Assembly (NCBI GenBank): GCA_014534235.1
Contig: JACVRW010000001.1
Location: forward strand, 1 to 64,000
Length of the DNA stretch: 64,000 nucleotides
Direction: 5' to 3'
From: Thermoleophilaceae bacterium
GTDB taxonomy: Bacteria > Actinomycetota > Thermoleophilia > Solirubrobacterales > Thermoleophilaceae
Shown here: positions 8,032 to 16,416 of the stretch, in pieces
How positions within the stretch are numbered: the first letter of the stretch is position 1
Layout: the number at the start of each line of letters is the position of its first letter
Notes under the pieces: model-generated
The model's input: only the letters and a program-made list of their open reading frames with translations
Database searches by the model: none
What the model was told of the DNA's origin: nothing
Translations under genes and position numbers: made by a program

Positions 8032-9216
8032 GTGGCGGTCATCGCGCTGATCGACGGCGAGCACCATCCGGCGACGGTGCGCGACGCCCTCGAGCGGGTA
8101 GAGCGCGAGCGCTCGCTCGCCGGCGTGGTCTTCTGCGGCGGCGAGGAGAAGCTCCCGGACGGGCCGCTCGAGCACCACTACGGCCGTGCCGTCGAGACGG
8201 AGCCGGAGGCGGCACTGCGGCGGCTGGCGTCCGGCGCCGAGGCGATTGTGGACCTCGCCGACGAGCCGGTCCTGCCGGCGAGCGCGAAGTTGCGGCTCGC
8301 GGCGCTGGCGCTCGAGCTCGGCCTCGGCTACGAGGCGCCGGGCATGCGGCTCGACCCGCCGCGCTACGAACCCGTGCCGTTCGACGGTCCGAAGCTGGCG
8401 GTGATCGCCACGGGCAAGCGCACCGGTAAGACCGCGGTGGCGGGGCACTGGGCGACGCTACTGCAGGAGCGAGGCGCGGATCCCGTGATCGTGTGTATGG
8501 GGCGGGGAGGCCCGCCCGAGCCTCGGCTCGCCCCGGCGGAGACCGGGCTCGACGAGCTGCTCGCGATCTCCGAGGATGGGGGCCACGCCGCCTCAGACTA
8601 CCTCGAGGACGCGGCGATCGCCGGCGTTCCGACCGTGGGCTGTCGGCGGGTCGGTGGCGGGCCGGCGGGCGAGCCCGTCGAGTCGAACGTCCCCGCCGGC
8701 GCCCGGCTGGCGGCCTCTCTCCACCCCGGGGTCATCATCTTCGAGGGCTCCGGCGCGTGCATACCGCCTGTGGAGGTCGACCGGACGGTCTGCATAGTGG
8801 GCGCGGGGCCGCACGAGCCGTTCGCCGACTTCCGGATCCTGCGGGCCGACCTGGCCCTCGCCGCTCCCGGGGCGGACGCCCCGCCGCACGCCGTGCCGTT
8901 CTCGCTGCGGCCCGAGCCGGTCGAGCCGCTACCTGACGGCGCGCGCGTGGCGCTCTTCACCACGGGCGCCGGCGCGGTCGACGGGGTGGACCCCGTCGTG
9001 GCGTCCACGAACCTCGCCCGGCGCTCGGCCCTGGCCGCGGACCTCGACCGTGCGGCCGCCGAGCGCTGCGACGTCTACCTCACCGAGCTCAAGGCCGCCG
9101 CGATCGACACCGTGGCGGTGCGCGCGCGAGCCGAGGACGCCCGGGTGATCTTCGTACGCAACCGGCCGGACGGCGTCGACGAGGCGCTCCTCAACCTGTA
9201 TCGCGATGCCGGCTGA
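8032..9216 (+). CDS. cyclic 2,3-diphosphoglycerate synthetase
   Basis: The protein has 394 residues from a GTG at 8032. The N-terminal ~110 residues form an alpha/beta domain beginning VIALIDGEHHP. A nucleotide-binding domain follows with the P-loop VIATGKRTGKTAVAGHWA, then VGCRRVGGG and IIFEGSGACIPP. This matches the archaeal enzyme family that makes the intramolecular phosphoanhydride of 2,3-diphosphoglycerate with ATP. The family assignment rests on remembered motifs and on the next gene, a 2-phosphoglycerate kinase that would supply the substrate and overlaps it by 11 bases. The product cDPG is known in methanogens as a thermoprotectant and phosphate store. Confidence 0.75.
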   Translation: MAVIALIDGEHHPATVRDALERVERERSLAGVVFCGGEEKLPDGPLEHHYGRAVETEPEAALRRLASGAEAIVDLADEPVLPASAKLRLAALALELGLGYEAPGMRLDPPRYEPVPFDGPKLAVIATGKRTGKTAVAGHWATLLQERGADPVIVCMGRGGPPEPRLAPAETGLDELLAISEDGGHAASDYLEDAAIAGVPTVGCRRVGGGPAGEPVESNVPAGARLAASLHPGVIIFEGSGACIPPVEVDRTVCIVGAGPHEPFADFRILRADLALAAPGADAPPHAVPFSLRPEPVEPLPDGARVALFTTGAGAVDGVDPVVASTNLARRSALAADLDRAAAERCDVYLTELKAAAIDTVAVRARAEDARVIFVRNRPDGVDEALLNLYRDAG

Positions 9217-10051
9217 GACCATCGTCGTTCACAAGGGCCACGGTCTGCCGTACTCGAAGGGCCTCATGGCACAGTCGCTGCAGGCGAGTGGCCTCGCGCC
9301 GGAGCGGTCGTTCGAGCTGGCCCGCGAGATCGAGCGCCGGCTGGCGCTGCGGGGAGACCGCGAGGTCGGGGTCGAGGGGCTGGACGAGCTCTGCCTCCAG
9401 GTCCTCCGCGCGGAGGAGGGCGAGAGCGCCGTTCGCCGCTACAAGGGCTGGCGCCGGCTGGACCGCCTCGACCGCCCGCTGGTGGTGCTGATCGGAGGCA
9501 CGACGGGCGTGGGGAAGTCGACGCTCGCCACCATGCTCGCCGCGCGCCTTGGGATCAGGCGGGTTATCGCCACCGACGTGGTCCGGCAGGTGCTGCGGGC
9601 GTTCTTCACCCGTGACGCCATGCCGAGCGTTCACCACTCGGCGTTCGACGCGGGCGGCCTCGAGGGCTTCAGTGACCAGGCCGGGCACGTGTCCACCGGG
9701 ATAGCGGCGATCGTCGAGCGCGCCGCGAACGAGGGTGAGCCGATCGTGGTGGAGGGGGTGCACCTGGTACCCGGGACGCTCTCCAGCGAGCTGCGCGCCC
9801 GCTGCGTGCTCGCTGAGGCGCTTGTGGTCGTGGGCGACGAGGAGCTTCACCGCGGCCACTTCTCGCACCGGCCCGGCACGCGTCCGGCCGAGCGCTACCT
9901 CGCGTCGTTCGACGAGATTCGCGGCCTGCAGGGACACCTGGTCGAGCGCGCCCGGGTCGCGGGCGTCGAGCTGATCGACAACGAGAACGTCGACGCGGCG
10001 CTCGGGCGGCTTATGGAGCTGGTGCTGGACGCCGTTGAGGACGCTACGTGA
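9206..10051 (+). CDS. 2-phosphoglycerate kinase
   Basis: The protein has 281 residues. The N-terminal ~90 residues resemble an ATP-cone regulatory domain (VHKGHGLPYSKGLMAQSL). The kinase domain starts with the P-loop IGGTTGVGKSTLATML, followed by ATDVVRQVLR and VVEGVHLVPG, as in the archaeal 2-phosphoglycerate kinase family. It phosphorylates 2-phosphoglycerate to 2,3-diphosphoglycerate, the substrate of the upstream synthetase. The ATG at 9206 lies inside the end of the synthetase gene, so the two are translationally coupled. A Rho-like gene follows immediately. Confidence 0.82.
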   Translation: MPAETIVVHKGHGLPYSKGLMAQSLQASGLAPERSFELAREIERRLALRGDREVGVEGLDELCLQVLRAEEGESAVRRYKGWRRLDRLDRPLVVLIGGTTGVGKSTLATMLAARLGIRRVIATDVVRQVLRAFFTRDAMPSVHHSAFDAGGLEGFSDQAGHVSTGIAAIVERAANEGEPIVVEGVHLVPGTLSSELRARCVLAEALVVVGDEELHRGHFSHRPGTRPAERYLASFDEIRGLQGHLVERARVAGVELIDNENVDAALGRLMELVLDAVEDAT

Positions 10052-10110
10052 CGCTCCGCGCCGGGCGGGGTAAGGCGAGCGGCGCCCGCACGTTAGGGTC
10101 TGGCGCCGCC

Positions 10111-11547
10111 GTGTCGGTGCTCCAGCGCAAACAGCTCGAGGAGAGTCCCCTCGCCGACCTCCACGCGATCGCGTCGGAGCTCGGGATCGAGGGCTTTCGC
10201 ACGCTGCGGAGGAATGACCTGATCGGCGCGATCCTCCGCGCTCAGGGCGCCGAGGAGGAGCCCGCGCGCGTCGCGGCCGCCGACGACCTCGAGCCGGACG
10301 AGGTGCCGTCGGAGGAGGCGCTCGAGGGGCCGTCGCGCGCCGGCGCCGCGCGGGCCGCTGACCGCGAGCGGGTCGGGGAGGAGCCGGAGGAAGCGGCCAC
10401 GGAGGCACCAGAGGAAGGGGCGGAAGAGGCGGCAGCCGAAGCGGAGTCGGCCGCGGAGGCGCCGCCCGCGGAGGAGGCGCTCGGCTCTGAGCCGGGGGCC
10501 GCGGAAGCCGCCCCGGCGCCCGGGGAAGCCGCCCCGGCGCCGGGCGAGGAGGCGGCCGCCGCGCCGCCCGCCGAAGCGGGCGCGGAGACGCCCGCCGCCC
10601 CGCCGGCGGAGGCACCGGCCCCGGAGCCGGCCGCCGCCGCGCCGGCGGAGGCACAGCCCGAGGCGGCGCCCGCCGCCCCGCCCGAGGAGGCGCCCGTCGC
10701 CCCGCCCGAGGAGGCGCCCGTCGCCCCGCCCGAGACGATCGTCTCGGGCGTGCTCGAGGTCCTCGCGAACGGCAGCGGCTTTCTCCGCGTAGACCCCTCG
10801 GGGCAGTCGCGCGACGACGTGTACATCGCGCCCGCCCAGATCCGGCGCTGCGAGCTGCGGCCCGGCGACGAGGTGCGCGGTCCGGTCCGGGCGCCGCGGC
10901 GCAACGAGCGCCATCCCTCGCTCATCCGCGTCGCGACCGTGAACGGCGGCGACGCGGAACCGCCGGAGGAGCGCCCCTGGTTCGACGACCTGACGCCCGT
11001 GTTTGCGACGGCGCGGCTGGCGGCGCCCTCGGCGCTGAAGGCGGCTCCCTTCGGGCGCGGCTCCCGCGTGGCGATCGCCGGGCCGCCCGGCGCGGGCGCG
11101 ACCGCGTTACTGCACGAGATCGCGGCCGACCTCGAGAGGCTCGACGACATGGCAGTTCGAGTCGTATTGGTCGGGGTGAGGCCGGAGGAGGTGACCGAGT
11201 GGCGCCGCGTCGAGGGCCTCCAGGTCACGGGCGGGAGCTTCGACCGCTCACCGGAAGCGCAGGCCCAGGCCGCCGGGCTGGCGATCGAGCGCTCCAAGCG
11301 CATGGTCGAGCGGGGCGGCCACGCCGCCGTCGTGATCGACTCCCTGGATGCGCTCCCCGCGGCCGTCCAGCGCCGCGTGTTCGGGGCGGCCCGCGCGACC
11401 GAGGAGGGCGGGACGCTCACGGTCTTCGCGACCACCGGCCAGCGCTCCGACGCGCTTCGCTGGGCGACGACCCGGATCGTCCTGGAGCAGAACGGGAAGG
11501 TCGCCCGCGCGGAGTCGGGCACGCTGCACGCCGACCGGCTGGCGTAG
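10111..11547 (+). CDS. Rho-like protein with degenerate ATPase (Rho paralog)
   Basis: The protein has 478 residues if the GTG at 10111 is used; another GTG at 10048 overlaps the kinase stop. The N-terminus (LEESPLADLHAIASELGI) is a Rho-N/SAP-like domain. A ~150-residue Ala/Glu/Pro-rich low-complexity stretch follows. Then comes the Rho RNA-binding cold-shock-like domain (SGVLEVLANGSGFLR, DDVYIAPAQIRRC), and last a RecA-like domain. The Walker A position reads GPPGAGATALL, so the catalytic Lys of Rho (GxxxxGKT) is Ala. The Walker B area keeps VVIDSLDAL. I infer an RNA-binding Rho paralog with little or no ATPase activity, not the housekeeping terminator. Confidence 0.75.
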   Translation: MSVLQRKQLEESPLADLHAIASELGIEGFRTLRRNDLIGAILRAQGAEEEPARVAAADDLEPDEVPSEEALEGPSRAGAARAADRERVGEEPEEAATEAPEEGAEEAAAEAESAAEAPPAEEALGSEPGAAEAAPAPGEAAPAPGEEAAAAPPAEAGAETPAAPPAEAPAPEPAAAAPAEAQPEAAPAAPPEEAPVAPPEEAPVAPPETIVSGVLEVLANGSGFLRVDPSGQSRDDVYIAPAQIRRCELRPGDEVRGPVRAPRRNERHPSLIRVATVNGGDAEPPEERPWFDDLTPVFATARLAAPSALKAAPFGRGSRVAIAGPPGAGATALLHEIAADLERLDDMAVRVVLVGVRPEEVTEWRRVEGLQVTGGSFDRSPEAQAQAAGLAIERSKRMVERGGHAAVVIDSLDALPAAVQRRVFGAARATEEGGTLTVFATTGQRSDALRWATTRIVLEQNGKVARAESGTLHADRLA

Positions 11548-11555
11548 AGCCGGGC

Positions 11556-12938
11556 CTACTTGACCTCGAGCGTCTGAGCCATTGTCGTCGGGTGCACCAG
11601 GCACACCAGCCTGTAGGTGCCCTTCACCCGGGGCGTATAGCTGTAGGTGCCGCTCGTCCTCCCCCAGTAGACCGAGGAGAACCCGCGCGGGCCGTTCGCG
11701 ACCGACACGCTGTGGGGCCTGAGGCCGCCGAACCGCCAGGTGACCGTCTCGCCCACCCTCGCGGTGACCTTTCCCGGACGGAAGAAGTCGTCGCCCACCT
11801 CGAGCGGGTTGCCGTCGAAGGCGGTGAACGCACCGCGTGGCCGGGCGAGCTGCGGGACCTTCAGGTCGTAGTTCGGGGTGCGGTCGAAGCGCCGCGGCCG
11901 GTTGATCTCGGTGATGTCGTTCGGAAGGCGGCCGCATCGCCTGATCGAGTCGTCCTTCACGAACCACGTGGCCCAGAAGCCCATCGCGGCGATGTGCAGG
12001 TTGTGGTTGTCGTGCACGGCCGTGCGGCGCAGCACCTCACCCTGGGAGATCGGGATTCCCGTGAGCGTCGCGTACGCGCCGGTCCCGATCGGCCCGGGCT
12101 CGTGGAGGATCGGACGGATCGTGTTGTAGGGGTGGTCGGGCATTCCGTGGTAGACGGGCGCCTTGAACAGGCGCCGCCCGCAGGTTCGGCTCTCGAGCGT
12201 CTGGTACTTGCCCCCGCCGTGCTGATGGGAGGAAGCCATCAGCAGCCGCCCATTGAACGGCGCCACCCAATCGCTCGAGTTGACGTGGTTCGAGCCTCTC
12301 TTGCCCCCGCCCGGCACGTCGTAGGCCATGCCGTTCACGAGCTGGGAGCAGTCGCCGATCACGACCGGGGAGACCGAGGTTCGGGTCTCGTCGGTCGTGT
12401 ACCAGACCCGCGCCCGGATGTAGAAGCTCTTCGGCCGCTTGTAGTGGTTCATGACCATCGCGGTCAGCCGCCAGTCCGGGGCGGAGCCGTCGGCCAGGCG
12501 GTTGTTGATGCCGTAGCGGTCGCGGAACGCCCGGCTCGAGTTCCGGAGCACGGTGCCGCGCGGGTGCTCCTCACCGCGACCGCTTATGAAGCCGGCTCCA
12601 TACCAGCAGCTTCCGGGCAGCTGATCGACCCGCCCCGGCGCGAAGTAGAGGAGGTGGTGGACCATCATCTTCGAGACCGGGAGGGGCTTGGCGTTCGGCC
12701 GCTTCGAGTCGACCAGCGACATCTCCTTGAAGCCGAGGACATAGCCTGGCTTACCGGGCGCTTCTTGGTCGTTCGCCCGCAACGTGACGTTGTGGGTGTC
12801 GTGGACGTACGGCAGAGAGTCGATCCGCGGGGAGTAGAGGGTCAGCAGCTTCTCCTCGGCGCTCGCCGGCGCGGCACCGGCCGGCACGCCGACGGTTGCT
12901 ATGGCCGCGGCCAGCGCGAGCCTTTTCCTCGTGGTCAC
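11556..12938 (-). CDS. secreted copper protein: PHM-like monooxygenase region plus cupredoxin domain
   Basis: The protein has 460 residues with an N-terminal signal peptide (basic MTTRKR, hydrophobic core, cleavage near APASAEE). The middle part has a paired-histidine motif MMVHHLLYF and a later SSHQHGGG, reminiscent of the CuH and CuM histidine sets of type II ascorbate-dependent copper monooxygenases. The last ~95 residues form a plastocyanin-like domain with ligands in PHSVSV and VCLVHPTTM (His, Cys, His, Met). I infer an exported copper redox protein. The oxygenase assignment is tentative; the cupredoxin ending is clearer. It converges on the Rho-like gene. Confidence 0.65.
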   Translation of the reverse strand: MTTRKRLALAAAIATVGVPAGAAPASAEEKLLTLYSPRIDSLPYVHDTHNVTLRANDQEAPGKPGYVLGFKEMSLVDSKRPNAKPLPVSKMMVHHLLYFAPGRVDQLPGSCWYGAGFISGRGEEHPRGTVLRNSSRAFRDRYGINNRLADGSAPDWRLTAMVMNHYKRPKSFYIRARVWYTTDETRTSVSPVVIGDCSQLVNGMAYDVPGGGKRGSNHVNSSDWVAPFNGRLLMASSHQHGGGKYQTLESRTCGRRLFKAPVYHGMPDHPYNTIRPILHEPGPIGTGAYATLTGIPISQGEVLRRTAVHDNHNLHIAAMGFWATWFVKDDSIRRCGRLPNDITEINRPRRFDRTPNYDLKVPQLARPRGAFTAFDGNPLEVGDDFFRPGKVTARVGETVTWRFGGLRPHSVSVANGPRGFSSVYWGRTSGTYSYTPRVKGTYRLVCLVHPTTMAQTLEVK

Positions 12939-12986
12939 TCCTACCTCCCGGAAGTTGCAGGCGGGCTGCGAGAAACGATACCGGTC

Positions 12987-13448
12987 TCAGGGCCGGTATG
13001 CGACGCGTCGCCAGGACGGCTCGGGCGAGAGCTCGATCAGCTCGAAGTCCCGGTCGGGCTGGGCGTAGCCAAAGGAGTGGCTCTTTTCGTCGAAGACGAG
13101 CTGGAGCTCCCCTTCGAGCACTCGCTGGTCGAGCCAGGCGCCCCGGAAGACGAGCCGCCGGATCCAGTGCACGAGCGAGCGCTCCGACGGGCCGTGGAGA
13201 TCGCTCCAGCAATCGTTGATGTGACGGCCGAGCTCTGAGTGCGGCTCCGTCACCTCCCCATTGACGGCGAGGTTCACGAGGTCCTCGCGCTCATCGTCGC
13301 CGAGCGGGCCCGCCACGAAGCCGAGCTTCGCCGCGGCCTGCTCCACGCGCTCGCCGAAGTCCCGCTCGTTGAAGGTGAAGCGAAGCTCTCCGTACTCCAG
13401 GACGTAGTCGGAGCCGGACTCGTAGTTGCCGCGTCGGGCCGTATCCAT
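12987..13448 (-). CDS. hypothetical protein, 153 aa
   Basis: This is an acidic, soluble protein without signal peptide or membrane helix. I do not recognise a family. The composition is normal for a real protein, with conserved-looking aromatic and charged patches ([19 protein letters not shown] at the start, and [25 protein letters not shown] split over the second half). It lies 48 bp upstream of the copper protein gene on the same strand and may share its promoter region. It is divergent from the MFS transporter. Confidence 0.6.
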   Translation of the reverse strand: MDTARRGNYESGSDYVLEYGELRFTFNERDFGERVEQAAAKLGFVAGPLGDDEREDLVNLAVNGEVTEPHSELGRHINDCWSDLHGPSERSLVHWIRRLVFRGAWLDQRVLEGELQLVFDEKSHSFGYAQPDRDFELIELSPEPSWRRVAYRP

Positions 13449-13553
13449 GAGGTCGGGCCCGGGACGTCGCGCCGGGCGTCGCCATCCTACGGCGGATTCC
13501 TGCCCCCCCGACCCGGTGCAACGCCGGTTGCAGTCGCAGGATTGGTACCACAG

Positions 13554-13577
13554 GTTTATCGCCGTTAACTCGGGTAG
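13554..13577 (+). promoter_or_regulatory. putative general-stress (SigB/SigF-type) promoter
   Basis: GTTT at 13554-13557 and GGGTAG at 13572-13577 are separated by 14 bases. This matches the GTTT-N14-17-GGGTA pattern of SigB/SigF-type sigma factors in Gram-positive bacteria. It lies ~55 bases upstream of the MFS transporter ATG. The local sequence is AT-richer than its surroundings. It is a motif match only. Confidence 0.4.
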
Positions 13578-13632
13578 GACGCTTTACGAACGTCCGCGGT
13601 ACGGGAGAGCGAGCGGGAAGAGGAGAGTGCGC

Positions 13633-15234
13633 ATGGCGGAGCCAACGACACTGCGGACCATCACCACCGAGATCCCGGCCCGCATGGATCGGCTGCCGTG
13701 GTCGCGGTGGCACTGGCTGGTGGTCATCGGCCTGGGGACAGTTTGGATCCTCGACGGCCTGTCGGTGACGATCGTCGGCGCCATCGGCGGGCGCCTGACC
13801 GAGGAGGGCAGTGGCCTCGAGCTGGATGCCGCACAGATCGGCTCGGCCGGCTCCGCCTACATCGTCGGGGCCTGCCTCGGCGCGCTGTACTTCGGCCGCC
13901 TCGCCGACAGGCTCGGCCGCAAGAAGCTGTTCATGATCACGCTGGCGGTGTTCCTCGGCGGCAGCGTGCTCACGGCGTTCTCGATGAACTTCGTCTGGTT
14001 CCTCGCCTGCCGGTTCATCACCGGCGCGGGCGTCGGCGGCGAGTACTCGGCCATCCACTCCGCCGTCGACGAGCTGATCCCAGCCCGCGTCCGCGGCGTC
14101 GTCGACCTCATCATCGGCGGCTCGTTCTGGATCGGGACGGCGCTCGGCTCGCTGGCCTCGCTCCTGCTGCTGGACACGAGCATCTTCGCGATCGACATCG
14201 GCTGGCGCGTGGCCTTCGGACTTGCCGCGGTCATGGGCTTCGGGATCCTGCTCGTCCGCCGCAACGTCCCCGAGAGCCCGCGCTGGCTGTTCCTCCACGG
14301 TTACAACGACGAGGCCGAGCGGGTCACCCGGGACATCGAGCGCCAGGTCGTCGAGTCCACGGGACAGGAGCTGATCCCGCCGCGCCGCAGCATCCGCATC
14401 AAGCAGCGAAAGCCGATCGGCATCGGCGAGATCGCCAGCACCGTCTTCCAGCTCTACCCGAAGCGCACGTTCGTGGGGATGTCGCTGTTCACCGGCCAGG
14501 CGTTCCTCTACAACGCGATCTTCTTCACCTACGCCCTGGTGCTCACGGAGATCTACGGCGTCAACGCGGCCAACGTCGGTCTCTACCTGCTCCCGTTCGC
14601 GGCGGGCAACTTCGCCGGGCCTCTGCTGCTCGGGCGCTTCTTCGACACGATCGGCCGGAAGCCGATGATCGCCGGCACCTACATCCTCTCCGGCGTCCTC
14701 CTGATCATCACCGGCATCCTCTTCAACAACGGGGACCTCACCGCGACGACGCAGACGATCGCCTGGTGCGTGATCTTCTTCTTCGCGTCCGCCGGCGCCA
14801 GCGCCGCCTACCTCACGGTGAGCGAGATCTTCCCGATGGAGACGCGGGCGATGGCGATCGCGTTCTTCTACGCCGCGGGCACGATCGTCGGTGGCTTCGG
14901 CGGCCCGCTCCTCTTCGGCGCCCTGATCGAGAGCGGCGAGCCGAGCCAGATCTTCATCGGGTACCTCGTCGGCGCCGCGGTGATGATCTTGGGCGGCATC
15001 ATCCAGGCTCTCCTGGGCGTGGAGGCCGCCCAGCGCGACCTCGAGGACATCGCCCCGCCGCTGTCCGTGACGGGCGAGGAGATCGAGGAGCCCGGGGAGG
15101 AAGCCGATCGCCTGACCGTCGGCCGCGAGGAGGAGGCGCGGCAGGTAGGCGAGCCCGGTGCGCGGCCGACCGCACCGGGAGGCCCGAGCGTCACGAACCC
15201 GGAAGGGCCCCAGCAGCCGCCCCCAGGGAGGTAA
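13633..15234 (+). CDS. MFS transporter (sugar-porter/metabolite:H+ symporter type)
   Basis: The protein has 533 residues with about 12 membrane helices. The loop 2-3 signature [11 protein letters not shown] and the later [11 protein letters not shown] are typical of the major facilitator superfamily, and PESPRWL with GGEYSA matches the sugar/acid porter branch. The C-terminal ~60 residues are a hydrophilic acidic, Gly/Pro-rich tail in the cytoplasm. The ATG at 13633 is preferred because upstream codons are not conserved-looking. The substrate is unknown. A small gene follows 3 bases after the stop, and a possible stress promoter lies upstream. Confidence 0.88.
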   Translation: MAEPTTLRTITTEIPARMDRLPWSRWHWLVVIGLGTVWILDGLSVTIVGAIGGRLTEEGSGLELDAAQIGSAGSAYIVGACLGALYFGRLADRLGRKKLFMITLAVFLGGSVLTAFSMNFVWFLACRFITGAGVGGEYSAIHSAVDELIPARVRGVVDLIIGGSFWIGTALGSLASLLLLDTSIFAIDIGWRVAFGLAAVMGFGILLVRRNVPESPRWLFLHGYNDEAERVTRDIERQVVESTGQELIPPRRSIRIKQRKPIGIGEIASTVFQLYPKRTFVGMSLFTGQAFLYNAIFFTYALVLTEIYGVNAANVGLYLLPFAAGNFAGPLLLGRFFDTIGRKPMIAGTYILSGVLLIITGILFNNGDLTATTQTIAWCVIFFFASAGASAAYLTVSEIFPMETRAMAIAFFYAAGTIVGGFGGPLLFGALIESGEPSQIFIGYLVGAAVMILGGIIQALLGVEAAQRDLEDIAPPLSVTGEEIEEPGEEADRLTVGREEEARQVGEPGARPTAPGGPSVTNPEGPQQPPPGR

Positions 15235-15237
15235 TCG

Positions 15238-15537
15238 ATGAGCCCTGAAAGACAAGCACCCACCCGCCGCCCGCGGGTCGAGCGGCACGACTACAGCTAC
15301 ACGCCGTTCGGCACATCGTCGAGATACGACCAGGACGAGAACGACTGGTGGCTCGAGCGCGAGCTGTCGCTGATCGAGAACCTGCTGCGGGACAAAGGGG
15401 AGATGAAGCGGGGCGACATCGGCGACACCCTGGGCTGCAAGTACTGGGGGCCACGCCGCTTCGCCAGGGCGCTCAAGGCCGGCGTCCAGCAGGGGCGCTT
15501 CCGCCGGGTGAGGCGCGGCGTCTACGGCCCGGCCTGA
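15238..15537 (+). CDS. small winged-helix-like hypothetical protein, 99 aa
   Basis: This is a basic, soluble protein immediately downstream of the MFS gene, with a GGAGG ribosome-binding site overlapping that gene's stop. The C-terminal ~60 residues (LIENLLRDKGEMKRGDIGDTL and RRFARALKAGVQQGRFRR, each part of one predicted helix-turn-helix arrangement) look like a small winged helix. A DNA-binding or regulatory role is possible. I do not recognise a named family. It was probably co-transcribed with the transporter. Confidence 0.6.
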   Translation: MSPERQAPTRRPRVERHDYSYTPFGTSSRYDQDENDWWLERELSLIENLLRDKGEMKRGDIGDTLGCKYWGPRRFARALKAGVQQGRFRRVRRGVYGPA

Positions 15538-16400
15538 GGCTTCGCAGGCTCCCGGGCCGCTTCGCCCTCGCGGGCGGCGAGGAGCTGCGGCAGCCCCTGG
15601 CGAATCGCCACCACGGTGACCTCGTCGCCCGCCGTGAGTGTGGTCTCGACCGGCGGGCGCCACCGCTGCCCCCGTGCGCCGTCCAGCAGCAGCACGCGGC
15701 GCTCACCGCTTTCTTCGAGCCCCGCAACCGTCTCCCCGTCTAGGTCGCTGCCGGGCTCCACGGTCACCCGCACGAGGATGAGCGCCGGCAGGCCGATGGA
15801 GATCGGGGCGATGGTTCGCTCGTCCTCGGCGGAGGCCGCGACGCCGGCGCGACGAGGGCCGCGGGACTGCGTGAGATCGGGATCTCGAAGGCCCGCTCGA
15901 CGCGTGCTGCCAGGTCCGCGTCGAAGAGGCGCAGCACCACCCGCAGTTGGGGGTTGAGGATGTGGGCGCGCAGCGCGGTCTCGAGGTTTGCCACGTCCTC
16001 GCTCGTCACGACCACGAGGCACCGTGCCCGGTCGAGCTTCAACGTCTGGAGTGTCTCTCGCAGGCGGGCGTCCCCGATCGCCACTGGGACACCCAAGCGG
16101 CGCACCGCCGACACGAAGCGGTTGCCCGGGTCGAGCTCGACTGCGACCACGGGCACCTCGAGCCGGGCGAGCTCCTCCACGACCCGGTAGCCGATGTTCC
16201 CGAGGCCGCACACGACGATGTGGTCCTCGATCGCCTCCGGTATCCTGCCGAGGGCGCGTGCGAGGCGGGCGCTGACCACGAGGTCGGCCGCGAGAGCGAA
16301 CAGCACCGCCAGGGCCGCCGCGCCGAGCAACATGACGAGCACGCCGTAGAGCTGGAGCGGCTCGGCGGCGTCCCGGAGGTTTACTCGACTCGCCGGGCGG
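15522..16400 (-). pseudogene. decayed TrkA/RCK-type potassium channel subunit
   Basis: A Rossmann RCK domain is clear: one membrane helix (LYGVLVMLLGAAALAVLFAL), then DHIVVCGLGNIGYRVVEEL and VVAVELDPGNRFVSAVRRLG. Past VAPA, near base 15841, the frame breaks. The RCK-C part continues in another frame (TIAPISIGLPALILV through the C-terminal regulatory domain) to a stop at 15522. One missing base would restore an AFAASAED reading. The N-terminal pore (expected TVGYGD segment) is missing: similarity begins right after it, next to the end of the TPM gene. The gene is therefore truncated as well as frameshifted. Confidence 0.7.
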
Positions 16401-16416
16401 ACAAAGCAGCTCCGAT

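Noticed and set aside
10741..10780. Direct repeats in the Rho-like gene near the end of the Pro/Ala insert
   Set aside because: They are simple codon-repeat low complexity within the coding sequence, not a mobile or regulatory element.
13291..15663. Long minus-strand frame opposite the MFS transporter
   Set aside because: It has Asp/Arg/Glu-rich composition typical of antisense reading of a GC-rich membrane protein gene, with no motif or plausible start.
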